A stretch of DNA of 64,000 nt, taken from assembly GCF_000153325.1 (NCBI RefSeq), contig NZ_CH724142.1, positions 771,167-835,166 on the forward strand, in the 5' to 3' direction. Below are positions 1-8,538 of the stretch, piece by piece; positions within the stretch are counted from its first letter, which is position 1, and each line of letters opens with the position of its first letter. The notes under the pieces are model-generated. The model was given only the letters and a program-made list of their open reading frames with translations. It searched no databases and was not told where the DNA came from. The stretch comes from Photobacterium sp. SKA34 (lineage in GTDB: Bacteria > Pseudomonadota > Gammaproteobacteria > Enterobacterales > Vibrionaceae). The translations under genes were made by a program, and so were the position numbers.

Positions 1-2
1 AC

Positions 3-1022
3 CAGCCAGCCGTTGATTTGTGTAAAAAGCTCGTTGCTATCACCCCAGCTCCTTTAGACAAAGTGTTTCTTGCCGATTCTGGCTCTGTTGCCGTTGAAGT
101 CGCTCTCAAAATGGCATTGCAATATTGGCACGCACAAAATGAATCTCGTGCAAAATTTTTAACGGTTAGCCATGGCTATCACGGTGATACTTTTGCGGCG
201 ATGTCTGTGACTGATCCTACCAATTCCATGCACAGCATTTATAAAGGATTTTTACCTGAGCATATTTTTGCCAAATCGCCAGAATGTGGATTTGGAGATG
301 ATTGGGATGAAACAGACATTGCTGACTTTGAAGAAAAAATTCGTCTTCATCATAAAGATCTTGCTGCTGTGATTATTGAGCCCATTGTTCAAGGTGCTGG
401 TGGCATGCGTTTTTATCATCCAACGTATTTAAAACGTATTCGTGAACTCTGCGATCAATACAATGTTTTACTTATTGCTGATGAGATTGCAGTTGGATTT
501 GGTCGAACAGGTAAATTATTCGCCTGTGAACACGCAGAAATAAGCCCTGATATTATGTGCTTAGGTAAAGCATTAACGGGTGGGTATATGACGTTGTCAG
601 CCACGCTGACCACCAAGCATGTCGCTGATACTGTATGTAGTGGTGAAGCACAATGTTTTATGCATGGACCAACATTTATGGGAAATCCTCTTGCTTGTGC
701 CGTCGCAAACGCCAGTTTAGATTTATTGGCAGAAAATAAATGGCAACAACAAGTCAAAAATATAGAGCAGCAATTAGCGCTGGAACTTCCGTTAATTGCA
801 GAGCTTGAAAATGTAAAATCGGTCCGTTGGCTGGGTGCAATCGGTGTGGTTGAACTTCATCACCCTGTTGAAATGAAAAGTATTCAAGAGAAGTTTGTTC
901 AACAAGGCGTATGGGTTCGCCCCTTTGGCAAACTTGTCTATATTATGCCGCCATTCATTATTAACTCTTCACAGTTAACTCTACTAACAACGTCAATTAA
1001 AAAGGTTATAAGTTCAATATAA
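3..1022 (+). CDS. bioA: Adenosylmethionine-8-amino-7-oxononanoate aminotransferase BioA (5' part outside window)
   Basis: PLP enzyme of biotin synthesis; it transfers the SAM amino group to KAPA, giving DAPA, in the cytoplasm. The frame is open from base 3, so the start lies upstream of the window. Compared with the usual ~430 residues, about 90 N-terminal residues are missing. Visible class-III aminotransferase signatures are FLADSGSVAVEVA, the GYHGDTF segment, the IADEI cofactor-binding Asp and the PLP lysine in CLGKALTGG (Lys codon 567-569). Similarity to E. coli BioA is strong along the whole length. In related genomes bioA is divergent from bioBFCD, which would lie to the left. A hairpin follows the stop. 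A downstream TTG at 18 is not the true start because the frame continues before it. Confidence 0.95.
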   Translation, partial: QPAVDLCKKLVAITPAPLDKVFLADSGSVAVEVALKMALQYWHAQNESRAKFLTVSHGYHGDTFAAMSVTDPTNSMHSIYKGFLPEHIFAKSPECGFGDDWDETDIADFEEKIRLHHKDLAAVIIEPIVQGAGGMRFYHPTYLKRIRELCDQYNVLLIADEIAVGFGRTGKLFACEHAEISPDIMCLGKALTGGYMTLSATLTTKHVADTVCSGEAQCFMHGPTFMGNPLACAVANASLDLLAENKWQQQVKNIEQQLALELPLIAELENVKSVRWLGAIGVVELHHPVEMKSIQEKFVQQGVWVRPFGKLVYIMPPFIINSSQLTLLTTSIKKVISSI

Positions 1023-1063
1023 CGGTCATTAATTTTAGTGTAAATATCGCATGATTTATCAAA

Positions 1064-1094
1064 AAGCAGACAAAAATCTTATTTATGTCTGCTT
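1064..1094 (+). terminator. Hairpin after bioA
   Basis: Perfect 9-bp inverted repeat AAGCAGACA (1064-1072) and TGTCTGCTT (1086-1094), 42 bases after the bioA stop. The following T tract is broken (ATACTTT), so it is a weak intrinsic terminator or an mRNA end stabiliser. Confidence 0.55.
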
Positions 1095-1185
1095 ATACTT
1101 TAGGTCATGATGCCAATACTAAAAAATAATAATAGTTTAAGTTAAGTACAGCATCGAAGAGAGTACGTCAGCTAGGGCTAAGATT

Positions 1186-1755
1186 ATGCAAATACCTCTG
1201 TTTCCACTAGATGTTTATCTATTACCAGGCGGGGTCAGCAAGTTAAGGATCTTTGAACCTCGTTATATCAAACTGGTAAAAATTGCAGCAACAAACAAAA
1301 ATGGATTCGGTTTGTGCATGTCTATCGATAATACGATCTGCCACTTTGGCACACGCGTAATTATTACTGATTTTGATTCCTTATCAGACTGTGTTTTGAG
1401 TATCACAATTCAAGCCGTTGAATTATTTCTTATTGACGATCATTGGCGTGATGAAGACGGCCTTTTCTTTGGCCGAATATCCTCTGTTCCTAATTGGCAA
1501 AGTACTGATATTAACTATACCGATGTTGAGATAGCTAATAGTCTTAAAGTACTTTTCCAAGAACATCCAGATCATGCAAGCTATTACCCTGCCCCTAATT
1601 TTGAAGACATGACATGGGTATGTCAGCGCTGGCTCGAAATTTTACCCTTAGAAGTTAACCAAAAGCAGTGGTTTATGAGCAGAAACGATCATACTGCCGC
1701 CTTATCTTTTCTACACACTGTAATTGATGATAATTTACAAAAAAATGATCCATAA
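1186..1755 (+). CDS. Lon substrate-binding-domain protein
   Basis: A 189-residue protein made almost entirely of the N-terminal substrate-binding (LON/PUA-like) domain of Lon protease. It opens with IPLFPLDVYLLPGG and LRIFEPRYI, the hallmark strand and turn of that family. No AAA+ or protease domain follows, so it is a stand-alone LON-domain protein with no assigned reaction. It is preceded by AGGG-type ribosome-binding sequence. Its last codons overlap the -35 element of the promoter proposed for the ECF sigma gene, 61 bases upstream of that gene, so the two can be transcribed separately or together. Family assignment is secure; the cellular role is unknown. Confidence 0.85.
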   Translation: MQIPLFPLDVYLLPGGVSKLRIFEPRYIKLVKIAATNKNGFGLCMSIDNTICHFGTRVIITDFDSLSDCVLSITIQAVELFLIDDHWRDEDGLFFGRISSVPNWQSTDINYTDVEIANSLKVLFQEHPDHASYYPAPNFEDMTWVCQRWLEILPLEVNQKQWFMSRNDHTAALSFLHTVIDDNLQKNDP

Positions 1756-1773
1756 CTAATTTAATGACGTATC
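1746..1773 (+). promoter_or_regulatory. Candidate ECF (RpoE/ChrR-type) autoregulatory promoter
   Basis: TGATCC at 1746-1751, then 16 bases, then CGTATC at 1768-1773. From memory, promoters read by the ChrR-partnered ECF sigma of Rhodobacter sphaeroides share a TGATCC -35 and a CGTA-like -10. The -35 overlaps the end of the upstream LON-domain gene and lies 66 bases before the sigma gene, as expected for autoregulation. Spacing and sequence are seen; function is inferred. Confidence 0.65.
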
Positions 1774-1816
1774 ACTATGTAACCATTCACTATTTATATC
1801 AATACACATTGAGATT

Positions 1817-2452
1817 ATGTCTATTATTACATACCCTAATTCTCAATCTAGTCATCATTATAGGTTGGGAACACCCGCAATGAATGAGATCAGTATTGAG
1901 CATCAAAAAAAATTACTCGTTAATGTAGCAACTGATCGTGATAAAACGGCCTTTGCTACTATCTTCTCACATTTTTCGCCAAAAATTCGTTCTTATGGTT
2001 TAAAGCACCTCAAGCAAGAAGCGAATGCAATGGAACTTGTTCAAGAAACAATGTTAACTGTTTGGCGAAAAGCACATCTTTTTAATCCAGATAAAGGTGC
2101 AGTATCAACATGGGTTTATACAATTATGCGTAACCAATGTTTTGATATTCTACGCAAACGTCAAGCAACAAAAGAAGATAATTACAGTGATGATATTTGG
2201 CCTATTTTTGAACAGAAATTAGTCACAGCATCTGATGACCCAAGTAATGAACAACTCAGTGATGAACTAATTATTTTAATAGCAACACTACCAAAAAATC
2301 AGCAAGTTGTAGTGAAAGAAATTTACCTCAATCAGCGTTCACATCAGGAACTTGCCGATCAGTTAGGACTCCCCGTGGGTACCGTAAAATCAAGGTTACG
2401 CTTAGGCTTACAAAAGCTGCGTTTGCATTTGGAGAATGACGATGCCTACTAA
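1817..2452 (+). CDS. rpoE: ECF-family RNA polymerase sigma factor, ChrR-partnered
   Basis: Sigma-70 family ECF factor with only regions 2 and 4. Region 2 includes AMELVQETMLTVWRKAHLF and the STWVYTIMRNQCFDILRKR stretch; region 4 has a C-terminal helix-turn-helix (HQELADQLGLPVGTVKSRLR). It resembles the singlet-oxygen sigma RpoE of Rhodobacter sphaeroides more than the envelope-stress sigma E. The next gene, overlapping by 11 bases, encodes a ChrR-type zinc anti-sigma, which fixes the subgroup. The start is uncertain: ATG 1817 gives 211 residues, while ATG 1880 gives 190 and fits the family better. Likely regulon, from family knowledge: photolyase, fatty-acid cyclopropanation and singlet-oxygen defence genes, none in this window. 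The symbol is shared with an unrelated envelope-stress sigma. Confidence 0.88.
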   Translation: MSIITYPNSQSSHHYRLGTPAMNEISIEHQKKLLVNVATDRDKTAFATIFSHFSPKIRSYGLKHLKQEANAMELVQETMLTVWRKAHLFNPDKGAVSTWVYTIMRNQCFDILRKRQATKEDNYSDDIWPIFEQKLVTASDDPSNEQLSDELIILIATLPKNQQVVVKEIYLNQRSHQELADQLGLPVGTVKSRLRLGLQKLRLHLENDDAY

Positions 2453-3140
2453 TATATCGTTGATTAAACACCACCCCAGTAAACAACTACTGGAACAACA
2501 CATAGAAGGTAAATTACCTCTTTCTATGTCGCTAGCTGTAGCTGCACACATTGAGCTTTGCCCTCATTGTCAACAGTTAGAATCACAATTAACGCCTCAA
2601 ATTGCTAACGCTTCTTGGTCGCAATCAAAAGCTGGGCAACGTGATTTACAACATGATCTTAACGTTGATGCCTGTTTTTCAGCAATGCTGAGTGACATTA
2701 TAGAAAGCAGTGATGACAATACTTCTTATCATGAACAAGCCCCTCTTTCTATTGAGTGTAAAGGAATGACATATACATTACCGAGAGCATTCACTAAATT
2801 TCATCAGCTAAACTGGCGAAATCTGGGTAAAATTAGTCGTGCTCGATTACCTTTTGAAGAAGATGAAGTAAGATCAAGTTTATTACATATTAGCAAAGGC
2901 GGTACGATCCCTACTCATACTCACAAAGGCTACGAACTTACACTGTTACTTGCTGGGGATTTTGAAGATGAAAACGGACACTATGTGGCTGGTGATTTTA
3001 TCTTACTTGATGAGTCACATTCAGGACATAGTCCGAAAACCTCCGAAGGGTGTCTTTGCTACACCGTATCAAATGCCCCACTTCATTTTACCCAAGGTGT
3101 GAGCCAGCTGTTTAACAGCATTGGTCAAGTCATATACTAA
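2442..3140 (+). CDS. chrR: ChrR-type zinc-binding anti-sigma factor with C-terminal cupin
   Basis: Anti-sigma factor of the preceding ECF sigma. The N-terminal zinc anti-sigma fold has the HxxxCxxC motif (HIELCPHC, about residue 36-43), which holds zinc together with an upstream histidine and grips the sigma factor. The C-terminal half is a cupin (THTHKGYELTLLLAGDF, then GDFILLDESHSGHSP) that in ChrR is needed for response to singlet oxygen. ATG 2442 is chosen over 2436 because GGAG lies 8 bases before it; the gene overlaps the sigma gene by 11 bases, so translation is coupled. A perfect hairpin follows the stop. Confidence 0.88.
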   Translation: MPTNISLIKHHPSKQLLEQHIEGKLPLSMSLAVAAHIELCPHCQQLESQLTPQIANASWSQSKAGQRDLQHDLNVDACFSAMLSDIIESSDDNTSYHEQAPLSIECKGMTYTLPRAFTKFHQLNWRNLGKISRARLPFEEDEVRSSLLHISKGGTIPTHTHKGYELTLLLAGDFEDENGHYVAGDFILLDESHSGHSPKTSEGCLCYTVSNAPLHFTQGVSQLFNSIGQVIY

Positions 3141-3150
3141 TACTTATTTA

Positions 3151-3198
3151 AGCCTCTTAACTAGATTGCCTTATGGCAAGAAATACACTTAAGAGGCT
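3151..3198 (+). terminator. Hairpin after chrR
   Basis: Perfect 10-bp repeat AGCCTCTTAA (3151-3160) and TTAAGAGGCT (3189-3198), 10 bases after the stop. The loop itself contains a small TTGCC/GGCAA stem. No strong T tract follows, so it is a putative terminator or stabiliser. Confidence 0.5.
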
Positions 3199-3355
3199 AT
3201 TCATTTATTATCTCAGTGCATTTATAATCTTTCATATACATTGCCAATTTATATTTATATCTACCCATTTATTTGCAACTTAAATTATAATAACAGTCTT
3301 GTTTATAATGTAAGTAAAATAGCATAGATTTATAATATTACTCTAATTTAACCAT

Positions 3356-3396
3356 AAAACCGTATATTTTGTTTAATTACTAAAAATACGGTTTTT
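3356..3396. terminator. Bidirectional terminator-like hairpin
   Basis: AAAACCGTAT (3356-3365) pairs with ATACGGTTTT (3386-3395), followed by a T on the plus strand and preceded by A on the left, so either strand gives a U-rich end. No gene end lies close on either side; it insulates chrR from the lct-lut unit. Confidence 0.55.
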
Positions 3397-3634
3397 ATGT
3401 GAAATAAGTCTTACTTTATTTTTACTAAACTTATCTATTACTCAAAAAATTAGCATCTTTATTAGGTTTGAATCGCAAAATATTTGTTTCCAATACTCAC
3501 CTAATCAATTATTAACCACACCATCAAAAACAAACATAAACAATTAATTATTAACAAAAAACAAAAAAATCATTAATACATACTTATCAACTAACATCAC
3601 ATTTCTTTTATTATTCATCAACTTTTGGATTAAA

Positions 3635-3657
3635 AAATAGATAGTCATCATCTATTT
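3635..3657. promoter_or_regulatory. Candidate operator upstream of lctP-lutABC
   Basis: Perfect inverted repeat AAATAGAT (3635-3642), 7-base spacer, ATCTATTT (3650-3657), 121 bases before the lctP ATG. The size and symmetry fit a dimeric regulator, possibly the LysR protein encoded after lutC. Binding is inferred, not shown. Confidence 0.4.
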
Positions 3658-3778
3658 CCAACCTAAAATACTCTTCCCACTGCGGTTATGCGTTCAGTTA
3701 TTACGTGTAACTCAGCAAGTATTTAAAAATAACAACAAAACAATTTCGTGAGACAACGAAATAACCTAGGTGGGAAAT

Positions 3779-5362
3779 ATGTTAGATCTTGCAATATCGG
3801 TTATCCCTATTTTGCTTTTAATTTGGATGATGACAAAAAAGAATGCGTTGCCATCACATATCGCATTACCAGTGACTGCACTCATTGCTGGTTTTTTACA
3901 ACTTGTCTATTTTGGTACAGACAGCCAACTTTTAGCCGCAAACGTCATTTCTGGTGCATTATCCGCCATTACGCCAATATCTATTATTGCTGGCGCTATT
4001 TTATTAAACCGTACATTGAACGTATCTGGTGCTGAAGATGTGATTCGTCAATGGTTAGAAAGCATCTGTAAGAATCAGGTAGGCCAGTTGATGATCATTG
4101 GCTGGGCGTTCGCTTTTATGATTGAAGGTGCATCGGGGTTTGGTACGCCGGCTGCGATTGCAGCACCGATATTAGTCGGTCTTGGTTTTAATCCATTACG
4201 TGTAGCCATGCTAGCACTGGTTATGAATTCTGTTCCAGTCTCTTTTGGTGCAGTGGGTACACCTACATGGTTTGGTTTAGGTAACTTAGGACTTCCTGAT
4301 GCAGAGTTGCTTGATATTGGTCGCCTATCAGCAATTATGCATGCTGCGGCAGCCTTGGTTATTCCCTTAATTACGCTTAAGTTTGTTGTTAGCTGGCATC
4401 AAATAAAACGTAACTTTGTGTTTATTCAACTAAGCATTTGGTCATGCACCATACCCTATGTATGTCTAGCTCAGTGGAACTATGAGTTCCCAGCATTGAT
4501 CGGAGGCGCAATTGGCTTAACGTTGTCGATTATTTTTGCCCGTTACAATATTGGTTTAGAAAAGCAGAAAGATGCTGAAAATAATGAAAAATTAGCAAGA
4601 TTACCATTTGAAACTGTTTTTAAAGCAATGGCGCCAACACTTTTACTGATTGTCATTTTAATAGTAACTCGTATTAAACAACTTGGCCTCAAAGGCCTAT
4701 TAAATGATGCAACACCGATGTTACATATAAATTTAGGTTTTGCTGATTTACACCTTAGCCAAGCGTTAATCATTCAGCTTAGTAATATTTTAGGTACAGA
4801 TACATCTTGGGCATATAAAACACTCTATGTGCCGGCATTAATTCCTTTTTTTGTGGTTGTGTTTATTTCAATTCCTTTTCTAAAAATGAATAAGCAGCAA
4901 ACAAAGCAAATATTTATTGATACCGCATCACGCATTAAAACACCGTTTATCGCCCTAGTCGGTGCGTTAATTATGGTGAAATTTATGATGATTGGTGGAG
5001 ATCACTCGCCAATTATGACAACGGGTAATGCCTTTGCTGATCTAGTGGGTAAAAACTGGCAATACTGCGCCGCCTATTTAGGTGCACTTGGTGCTTTTTT
5101 CTCAGGCTCAGCAACCGTTTCAAACCTAACCTTTGGCGCAATTCAACAAAGTATTGCGCACAATGTTGGGTTGCCTGAAACCACCATTTTAGCGATGCAA
5201 TCTGTTGGTGGTGCGATGGGTAATATGGTGTGTATTAACAATATTATTGCGGTATCAACCATTCTTGGTATTGCAAATAAAGAAGGCTACATCATTAAGC
5301 GTACTGTGATCCCTATGATTTTGTACGGTGTGATTACAGCATTTGTCAGCATTTTTATCTAA
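3779..5362 (+). CDS. lctP: L-lactate permease, LctP family
   Basis: Inner-membrane proton-coupled lactate uptake protein of 527 residues, hydrophobic through most of its length with about a dozen predicted membrane spans. Family marks include the GxGxPxAIAAPILVGLG-type stretch near residue 125 (EGASGFGTPAAIA) and FGAVGTPTWFGL. ATG 3779 is used because AGGTGGG lies 5 bases before it; a GTG nine bases earlier falls inside that site. It is slightly shorter than E. coli LldP (~550). It heads a unit with lutA, lutB and lutC, which oxidise the imported lactate, so L-lactate is the likely substrate, though D-lactate or glycolate cannot be excluded. Confidence 0.92.
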   Translation: MLDLAISVIPILLLIWMMTKKNALPSHIALPVTALIAGFLQLVYFGTDSQLLAANVISGALSAITPISIIAGAILLNRTLNVSGAEDVIRQWLESICKNQVGQLMIIGWAFAFMIEGASGFGTPAAIAAPILVGLGFNPLRVAMLALVMNSVPVSFGAVGTPTWFGLGNLGLPDAELLDIGRLSAIMHAAAALVIPLITLKFVVSWHQIKRNFVFIQLSIWSCTIPYVCLAQWNYEFPALIGGAIGLTLSIIFARYNIGLEKQKDAENNEKLARLPFETVFKAMAPTLLLIVILIVTRIKQLGLKGLLNDATPMLHINLGFADLHLSQALIIQLSNILGTDTSWAYKTLYVPALIPFFVVVFISIPFLKMNKQQTKQIFIDTASRIKTPFIALVGALIMVKFMMIGGDHSPIMTTGNAFADLVGKNWQYCAAYLGALGAFFSGSATVSNLTFGAIQQSIAHNVGLPETTILAMQSVGGAMGNMVCINNIIAVSTILGIANKEGYIIKRTVIPMILYGVITAFVSIFI

Positions 5363-5390
5363 TTATCCCTACATAACATCAGATAAATGA

Positions 5391-5447
5391 TTGGCTTGCT
5401 TTCGGGTAAGCCAATCTCAAATATGAACAATCAGGCGGTAAGCCGCC
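5391..5447 (+). other. Two consecutive intercistronic hairpins between lctP and lutA
   Basis: TTGGCTT (5391-5397)/AAGCCAA (5408-5414) and GGCGG (5434-5438)/CCGCC (5443-5447) are perfect small stems in the 99-base gap. Neither has a T tract, so they more likely set mRNA processing or stability between permease and enzyme genes than terminate transcription. Confidence 0.45.
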
Positions 5448-5461
5448 ACTGGAGCAATAAA

Positions 5462-6181
5462 ATGAAGGTAAACTTTTTTGTCACCTGCCTAGGCGATACA
5501 GTAAAAGCTGAAGTTGCAAAAAAAACAGTAGGTTTACTAGAACAACTTGGCTGTGAAGTGATCTTCCCAGAACGTCAAGGTTGTTGTGGTCAGCCAGCAT
5601 TAAATAGTGGCTACATTGAAAAAAGTAAGCCGGCAATGAAAAGCATGATCCAAGCTTTTGAGAACAATGACTTCCCTATCGTAACCCCAGCCGGTTCTTG
5701 TGCAGCTGCGGTTAAAAAGTACCCGGAGTATTTAGCCAATGAGCCAGAATGGGTAGAACGTGCGAAAAAAGTCGTTGACCGTCTATTCGAACTAACACAA
5801 TTTGTTGTACGCCAACTAGGTGTTGAAAACGTCGGTGCTCGCCTTGAAGGTAAAGGAGTTTACCACCCTTCTTGTAGCTTGATCCGTAAATTAGGCGTAC
5901 GTGAAGAACCTCTACTTCTTCTTAACAACGTTGAAGGCCTTGAGCTTCTACCTATCGAAAACCAAGAAACATGTTGTGGTTTTGGCGGTACATTCTCTGT
6001 GAAAATGTCTGAAATCTCAGGTGAGATGGTGACAGAAAAAGTGCGTCACATTAAAGCAGCAGAGCCTGATTTCTTAATCGGTGCTGATATTAGCTGCTTA
6101 TTAAATATTGGTGGTCGTATTAGCCGTGAAGGTCAACCAATCAAAGTGATGCACATTGTTGATGTGCTGATGAGTCGTTAA
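5462..6181 (+). CDS. lutA: Lactate utilisation protein LutA (CCG-domain, YkgE-like)
   Basis: Subunit of the three-part iron-sulphur L-lactate dehydrogenase complex LutABC, which oxidises lactate to pyruvate and feeds electrons to the respiratory chain. It has two CCG domains that bind iron-sulphur or heme: GCCGQP about residue 40 and ETCCGFGG about residue 170. An upstream in-frame ATG at 5387 exists, but the stretch before 5462 contains two hairpins and no family similarity, and ATG 5462 has a GGAG site and gives 239 residues, the normal length. It is followed after 12 bases by lutB. Confidence 0.93.
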   Translation: MKVNFFVTCLGDTVKAEVAKKTVGLLEQLGCEVIFPERQGCCGQPALNSGYIEKSKPAMKSMIQAFENNDFPIVTPAGSCAAAVKKYPEYLANEPEWVERAKKVVDRLFELTQFVVRQLGVENVGARLEGKGVYHPSCSLIRKLGVREEPLLLLNNVEGLELLPIENQETCCGFGGTFSVKMSEISGEMVTEKVRHIKAAEPDFLIGADISCLLNIGGRISREGQPIKVMHIVDVLMSR

Positions 6182-6193
6182 GAGGTCATTATT

Positions 6194-7606
6194 ATGTCAA
6201 TGAAAACAAGCAACCAAAAATTTAAAGATCGTATTCATGTAAAAATGAAAGACGAGTCTATGCGTGCCGCTGTTGCTAATGCACAAGAACGTATGTTCAA
6301 AAACCGCGCTGTCGCTGCGGAAAAACTAGGTAACTGGGAAGAATGGCGCGAAATGGGTATGGATATCCGTAACCATGTGCTTGAAAACCTAGACTACTAC
6401 CTAAAACAACTTAGCGACAACGTTGAAAAGAACGGTGGTCACGTATTCTTTGCAACTACAGCTGAAGATGCAACCAACTACATCGAAAAAATTATTAAGC
6501 AAAAGAATGCGAAAAAAGTTGTTAAGTCTAAATCCATGGTGACCGAAGAAATCGGTATGAACCAAGTGATTCAGCGTAATAACTGTGAAGTGATTGAAAC
6601 CGACCTTGGCGAATACATTCTTCAAGTCGATGATTGTGATGCGCCATCACACATCGTTGTACCTGCACTTCATAAAAACCGTACTCAAATTCGTGACGTT
6701 TTCAACAAGAAACTCGGTTACGAAGGTTCTTCTGATCCAGAAGAAATGACACGTTTTGTTCGTAAACATATTCGTCATGATTTCCTTGAAGCGGAGATCG
6801 GTATTACTGGCTGTAACTTTGCTATTGCAGAATCAGGCACCGTCACCCTTGTGACCAATGAAGGTAACGCACGTCTTGCAACCAGCCTACCGAAAACGCA
6901 TATCGCGGTAATGGGTATGGAGCGTATCGTTCCTACGTTTGAAGAATTCGATATTGTTGCGAGTTTACTATGTCGAAGTGCAGTAGGTCTACCTCTAACA
7001 GGTTATGTGACAGCACTTACAGGTCCTCGTGAAGACGGTAACTGTGATGGTCCTGAAGAGTTCCACTTGGTGATTGTAGATAACGGTCGTTCTAAAATTC
7101 TTGGTTCTCAATTCCGCTCTATCCTACGTTGTATCCGTTGTGCAGCGTGTGTTAACACGTGCCCTGCATACCGCCATATCGGTGGTCAATCTTACGGTTC
7201 AATCTATTCAGGCCCTATTGGTGCGGTACTTTCGCCACTACTTGGCGGCTATGAAGATTTTAAAGATCTACCCAATGCTTGTAGCTTATGTCGTGCTTGT
7301 CATGACGTATGTCCGGTGAAAATCCCATTGTCTGATTTGCTGCTTAAACACCGTCAAATCATGGGTGAAGAGAAAATCACAGATTCCATGGAGCGAGCTT
7401 CAGTTAGTGGTTTTAGCTTTATTAATGCTCACCCTGCACTATGGGATAAAACCGTTAAGATCGGTGCTATCGTTGCAGGTAAACTGATTAAAAATGGTCA
7501 ATTACCATTTAAAGTGGGTCTACTAAACGCATGGACTCAGACGCGTGATTTACCAAACACATCGGGTGAGTCATTCCGCAGTTGGTTTAAAAACAAAAAT
7601 AAATAA
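6194..7606 (+). CDS. lutB: Iron-sulphur lactate utilisation protein LutB (YkgF-like)
   Basis: Central electron-carrying subunit of LutABC, 470 residues, normal for the family. The N-terminal two-thirds is the LUD domain ([23 protein letters not shown]); then come two [4Fe-4S] motifs, [12 protein letters not shown] about residue 310 and [12 protein letters not shown] about residue 360, and a C-terminal DUF3390-like tail. An AGAGG site precedes the ATG. It lies between lutA and lutC in the usual order, with 12- and 16-base gaps, so a single transcript is likely. Confidence 0.95.
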   Translation: MSMKTSNQKFKDRIHVKMKDESMRAAVANAQERMFKNRAVAAEKLGNWEEWREMGMDIRNHVLENLDYYLKQLSDNVEKNGGHVFFATTAEDATNYIEKIIKQKNAKKVVKSKSMVTEEIGMNQVIQRNNCEVIETDLGEYILQVDDCDAPSHIVVPALHKNRTQIRDVFNKKLGYEGSSDPEEMTRFVRKHIRHDFLEAEIGITGCNFAIAESGTVTLVTNEGNARLATSLPKTHIAVMGMERIVPTFEEFDIVASLLCRSAVGLPLTGYVTALTGPREDGNCDGPEEFHLVIVDNGRSKILGSQFRSILRCIRCAACVNTCPAYRHIGGQSYGSIYSGPIGAVLSPLLGGYEDFKDLPNACSLCRACHDVCPVKIPLSDLLLKHRQIMGEEKITDSMERASVSGFSFINAHPALWDKTVKIGAIVAGKLIKNGQLPFKVGLLNAWTQTRDLPNTSGESFRSWFKNKNK

Positions 7607-7622
7607 TTAAGGAGCTTTCCGT

Positions 7623-8375
7623 ATGTCATCTCAAAATGAGCAACGCATTTATAATCGCGATAGTTTCCTTAACAACATCGCTAAACAACTTGGTCGTGAG
7701 CGTATTACTACCCCAGTAGAGCGTCCGAACCTAAAATATAACTGTCACAAAGACGTATTTGCTGATAAATCACAAGATGAATTAAAAGATATCTTGGTCG
7801 AATACACGCAGTCTTCTTTAGGCGCACAAGCTGTTGTGACAACCAAAGCACAGCTAGCAGAAGCACTACGTAATGTTTGTTTCAAATACTGCAGCGAAGA
7901 CGAAACAAACATTGATCCTGTTGGTGAAACCATCTTTACCGCAGATACTCGTCTACTTAACATTATTGACCCGAAAGATTTGAGCGCCGATAAGAATGGT
8001 GTTTACATTTGGGATCACTCGGCGGGTTACGAAGCAAACATCACAATAGCAGAGCGCGCAAAAGTCGGTGTTGTATTCGCTGAACAAGCGCTAGCAGAAT
8101 CAGGCACAATGGTACTTTACAGCAATCCAGCACAGGGGCGTACAGTAAGTCTATTACCAGAAGCTTCTGTATTCGTTGTACCTAAAAGCTCAATCGTTGC
8201 TCGTTTAACAAAAGCAACTGAGATTCTGCATCAAAAAGCCATGAACGGTGAGCGTGTACCTTCATGCGTAAACTTTATTTCAGGTCCGAGTTCGACAGCA
8301 GATATCGAGCTGATCAAAGTTGTTGGTGTGCATGGGCCCGTCTTTGCCACCTACATCATTATTGATGATATGTAA
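7623..8375 (+). CDS. lutC: Lactate utilisation protein LutC (LUD domain, YkgG-like)
   Basis: Third subunit of the lactate oxidation complex, 250 residues. The C-terminal half is a LUD domain (AEQALAESGTMVLYS, then PEASVFVVP), the same fold as in LutB without the clusters. A clear AAGGAG site stands 9 bases before the ATG. It ends the lctP-lutABC unit: three short palindromes and a strong terminator follow. Family and role are clear from both sequence and context. Confidence 0.92.
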   Translation: MSSQNEQRIYNRDSFLNNIAKQLGRERITTPVERPNLKYNCHKDVFADKSQDELKDILVEYTQSSLGAQAVVTTKAQLAEALRNVCFKYCSEDETNIDPVGETIFTADTRLLNIIDPKDLSADKNGVYIWDHSAGYEANITIAERAKVGVVFAEQALAESGTMVLYSNPAQGRTVSLLPEASVFVVPKSSIVARLTKATEILHQKAMNGERVPSCVNFISGPSSTADIELIKVVGVHGPVFATYIIIDDM

Positions 8376-8420
8376 GCTTACTTATCACCAATAGTGATAG
8401 CAAACTAGTAGGATACTAGT
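8372..8420. repeat. Three successive short palindromes after lutC
   Basis: GTAAGCTTAC (8372-8381, overlapping the lutC stop), TATCAC-N5-GTGATA (8383-8399) and ACTAGTA-N3-TACTAGT (8404-8420) follow one another. All are perfect. They may be operator half-sites or 3'-end structure; nothing fixes the role. Confidence 0.4.
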
Positions 8421-8447
8421 GGTTAAGCACATTACGGGAATATGAAT

Positions 8448-8474
8448 AACGCAGTCTTCGGGCTGCGTTTTTTT
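8448..8474 (+). terminator. Rho-independent terminator of the lct-lut unit
   Basis: AACGCAG (8448-8454) pairs with CTGCGTT (8463-8469) around a TCTTCGGG loop, followed by a run of T. It is a typical strong intrinsic terminator on the plus strand. Confidence 0.85.
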
Positions 8475-8538
8475 AACTAGAATTTAATCTTTTTAAGTAT
8501 ATAATCCTTCGCCTATTAGGCTTTAAGTGGGATAAATA

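Larger units (their letters stand above)
3141..3778. other. 638-bp AT-rich intergenic region before lctP
   Basis: No convincing gene. From left to right it holds the chrR hairpin, a second terminator-like hairpin (3356-3396), two copies of AATTATTAAC (3507-3516 and 3546-3555) that read as ArcA-like GTTAATAATT on the minus strand, an 8-bp palindromic site (3635-3657), and the lctP leader. The length and density of sites suggest a heavily regulated lactate promoter; the promoter itself could not be fixed. Confidence 0.5.

Noticed and set aside
3748..4035. 95-codon open frame overlapping the start of lctP on the same strand
   Set aside because: Different frame from the clear LctP protein, odd composition and no family similarity; a shadow.
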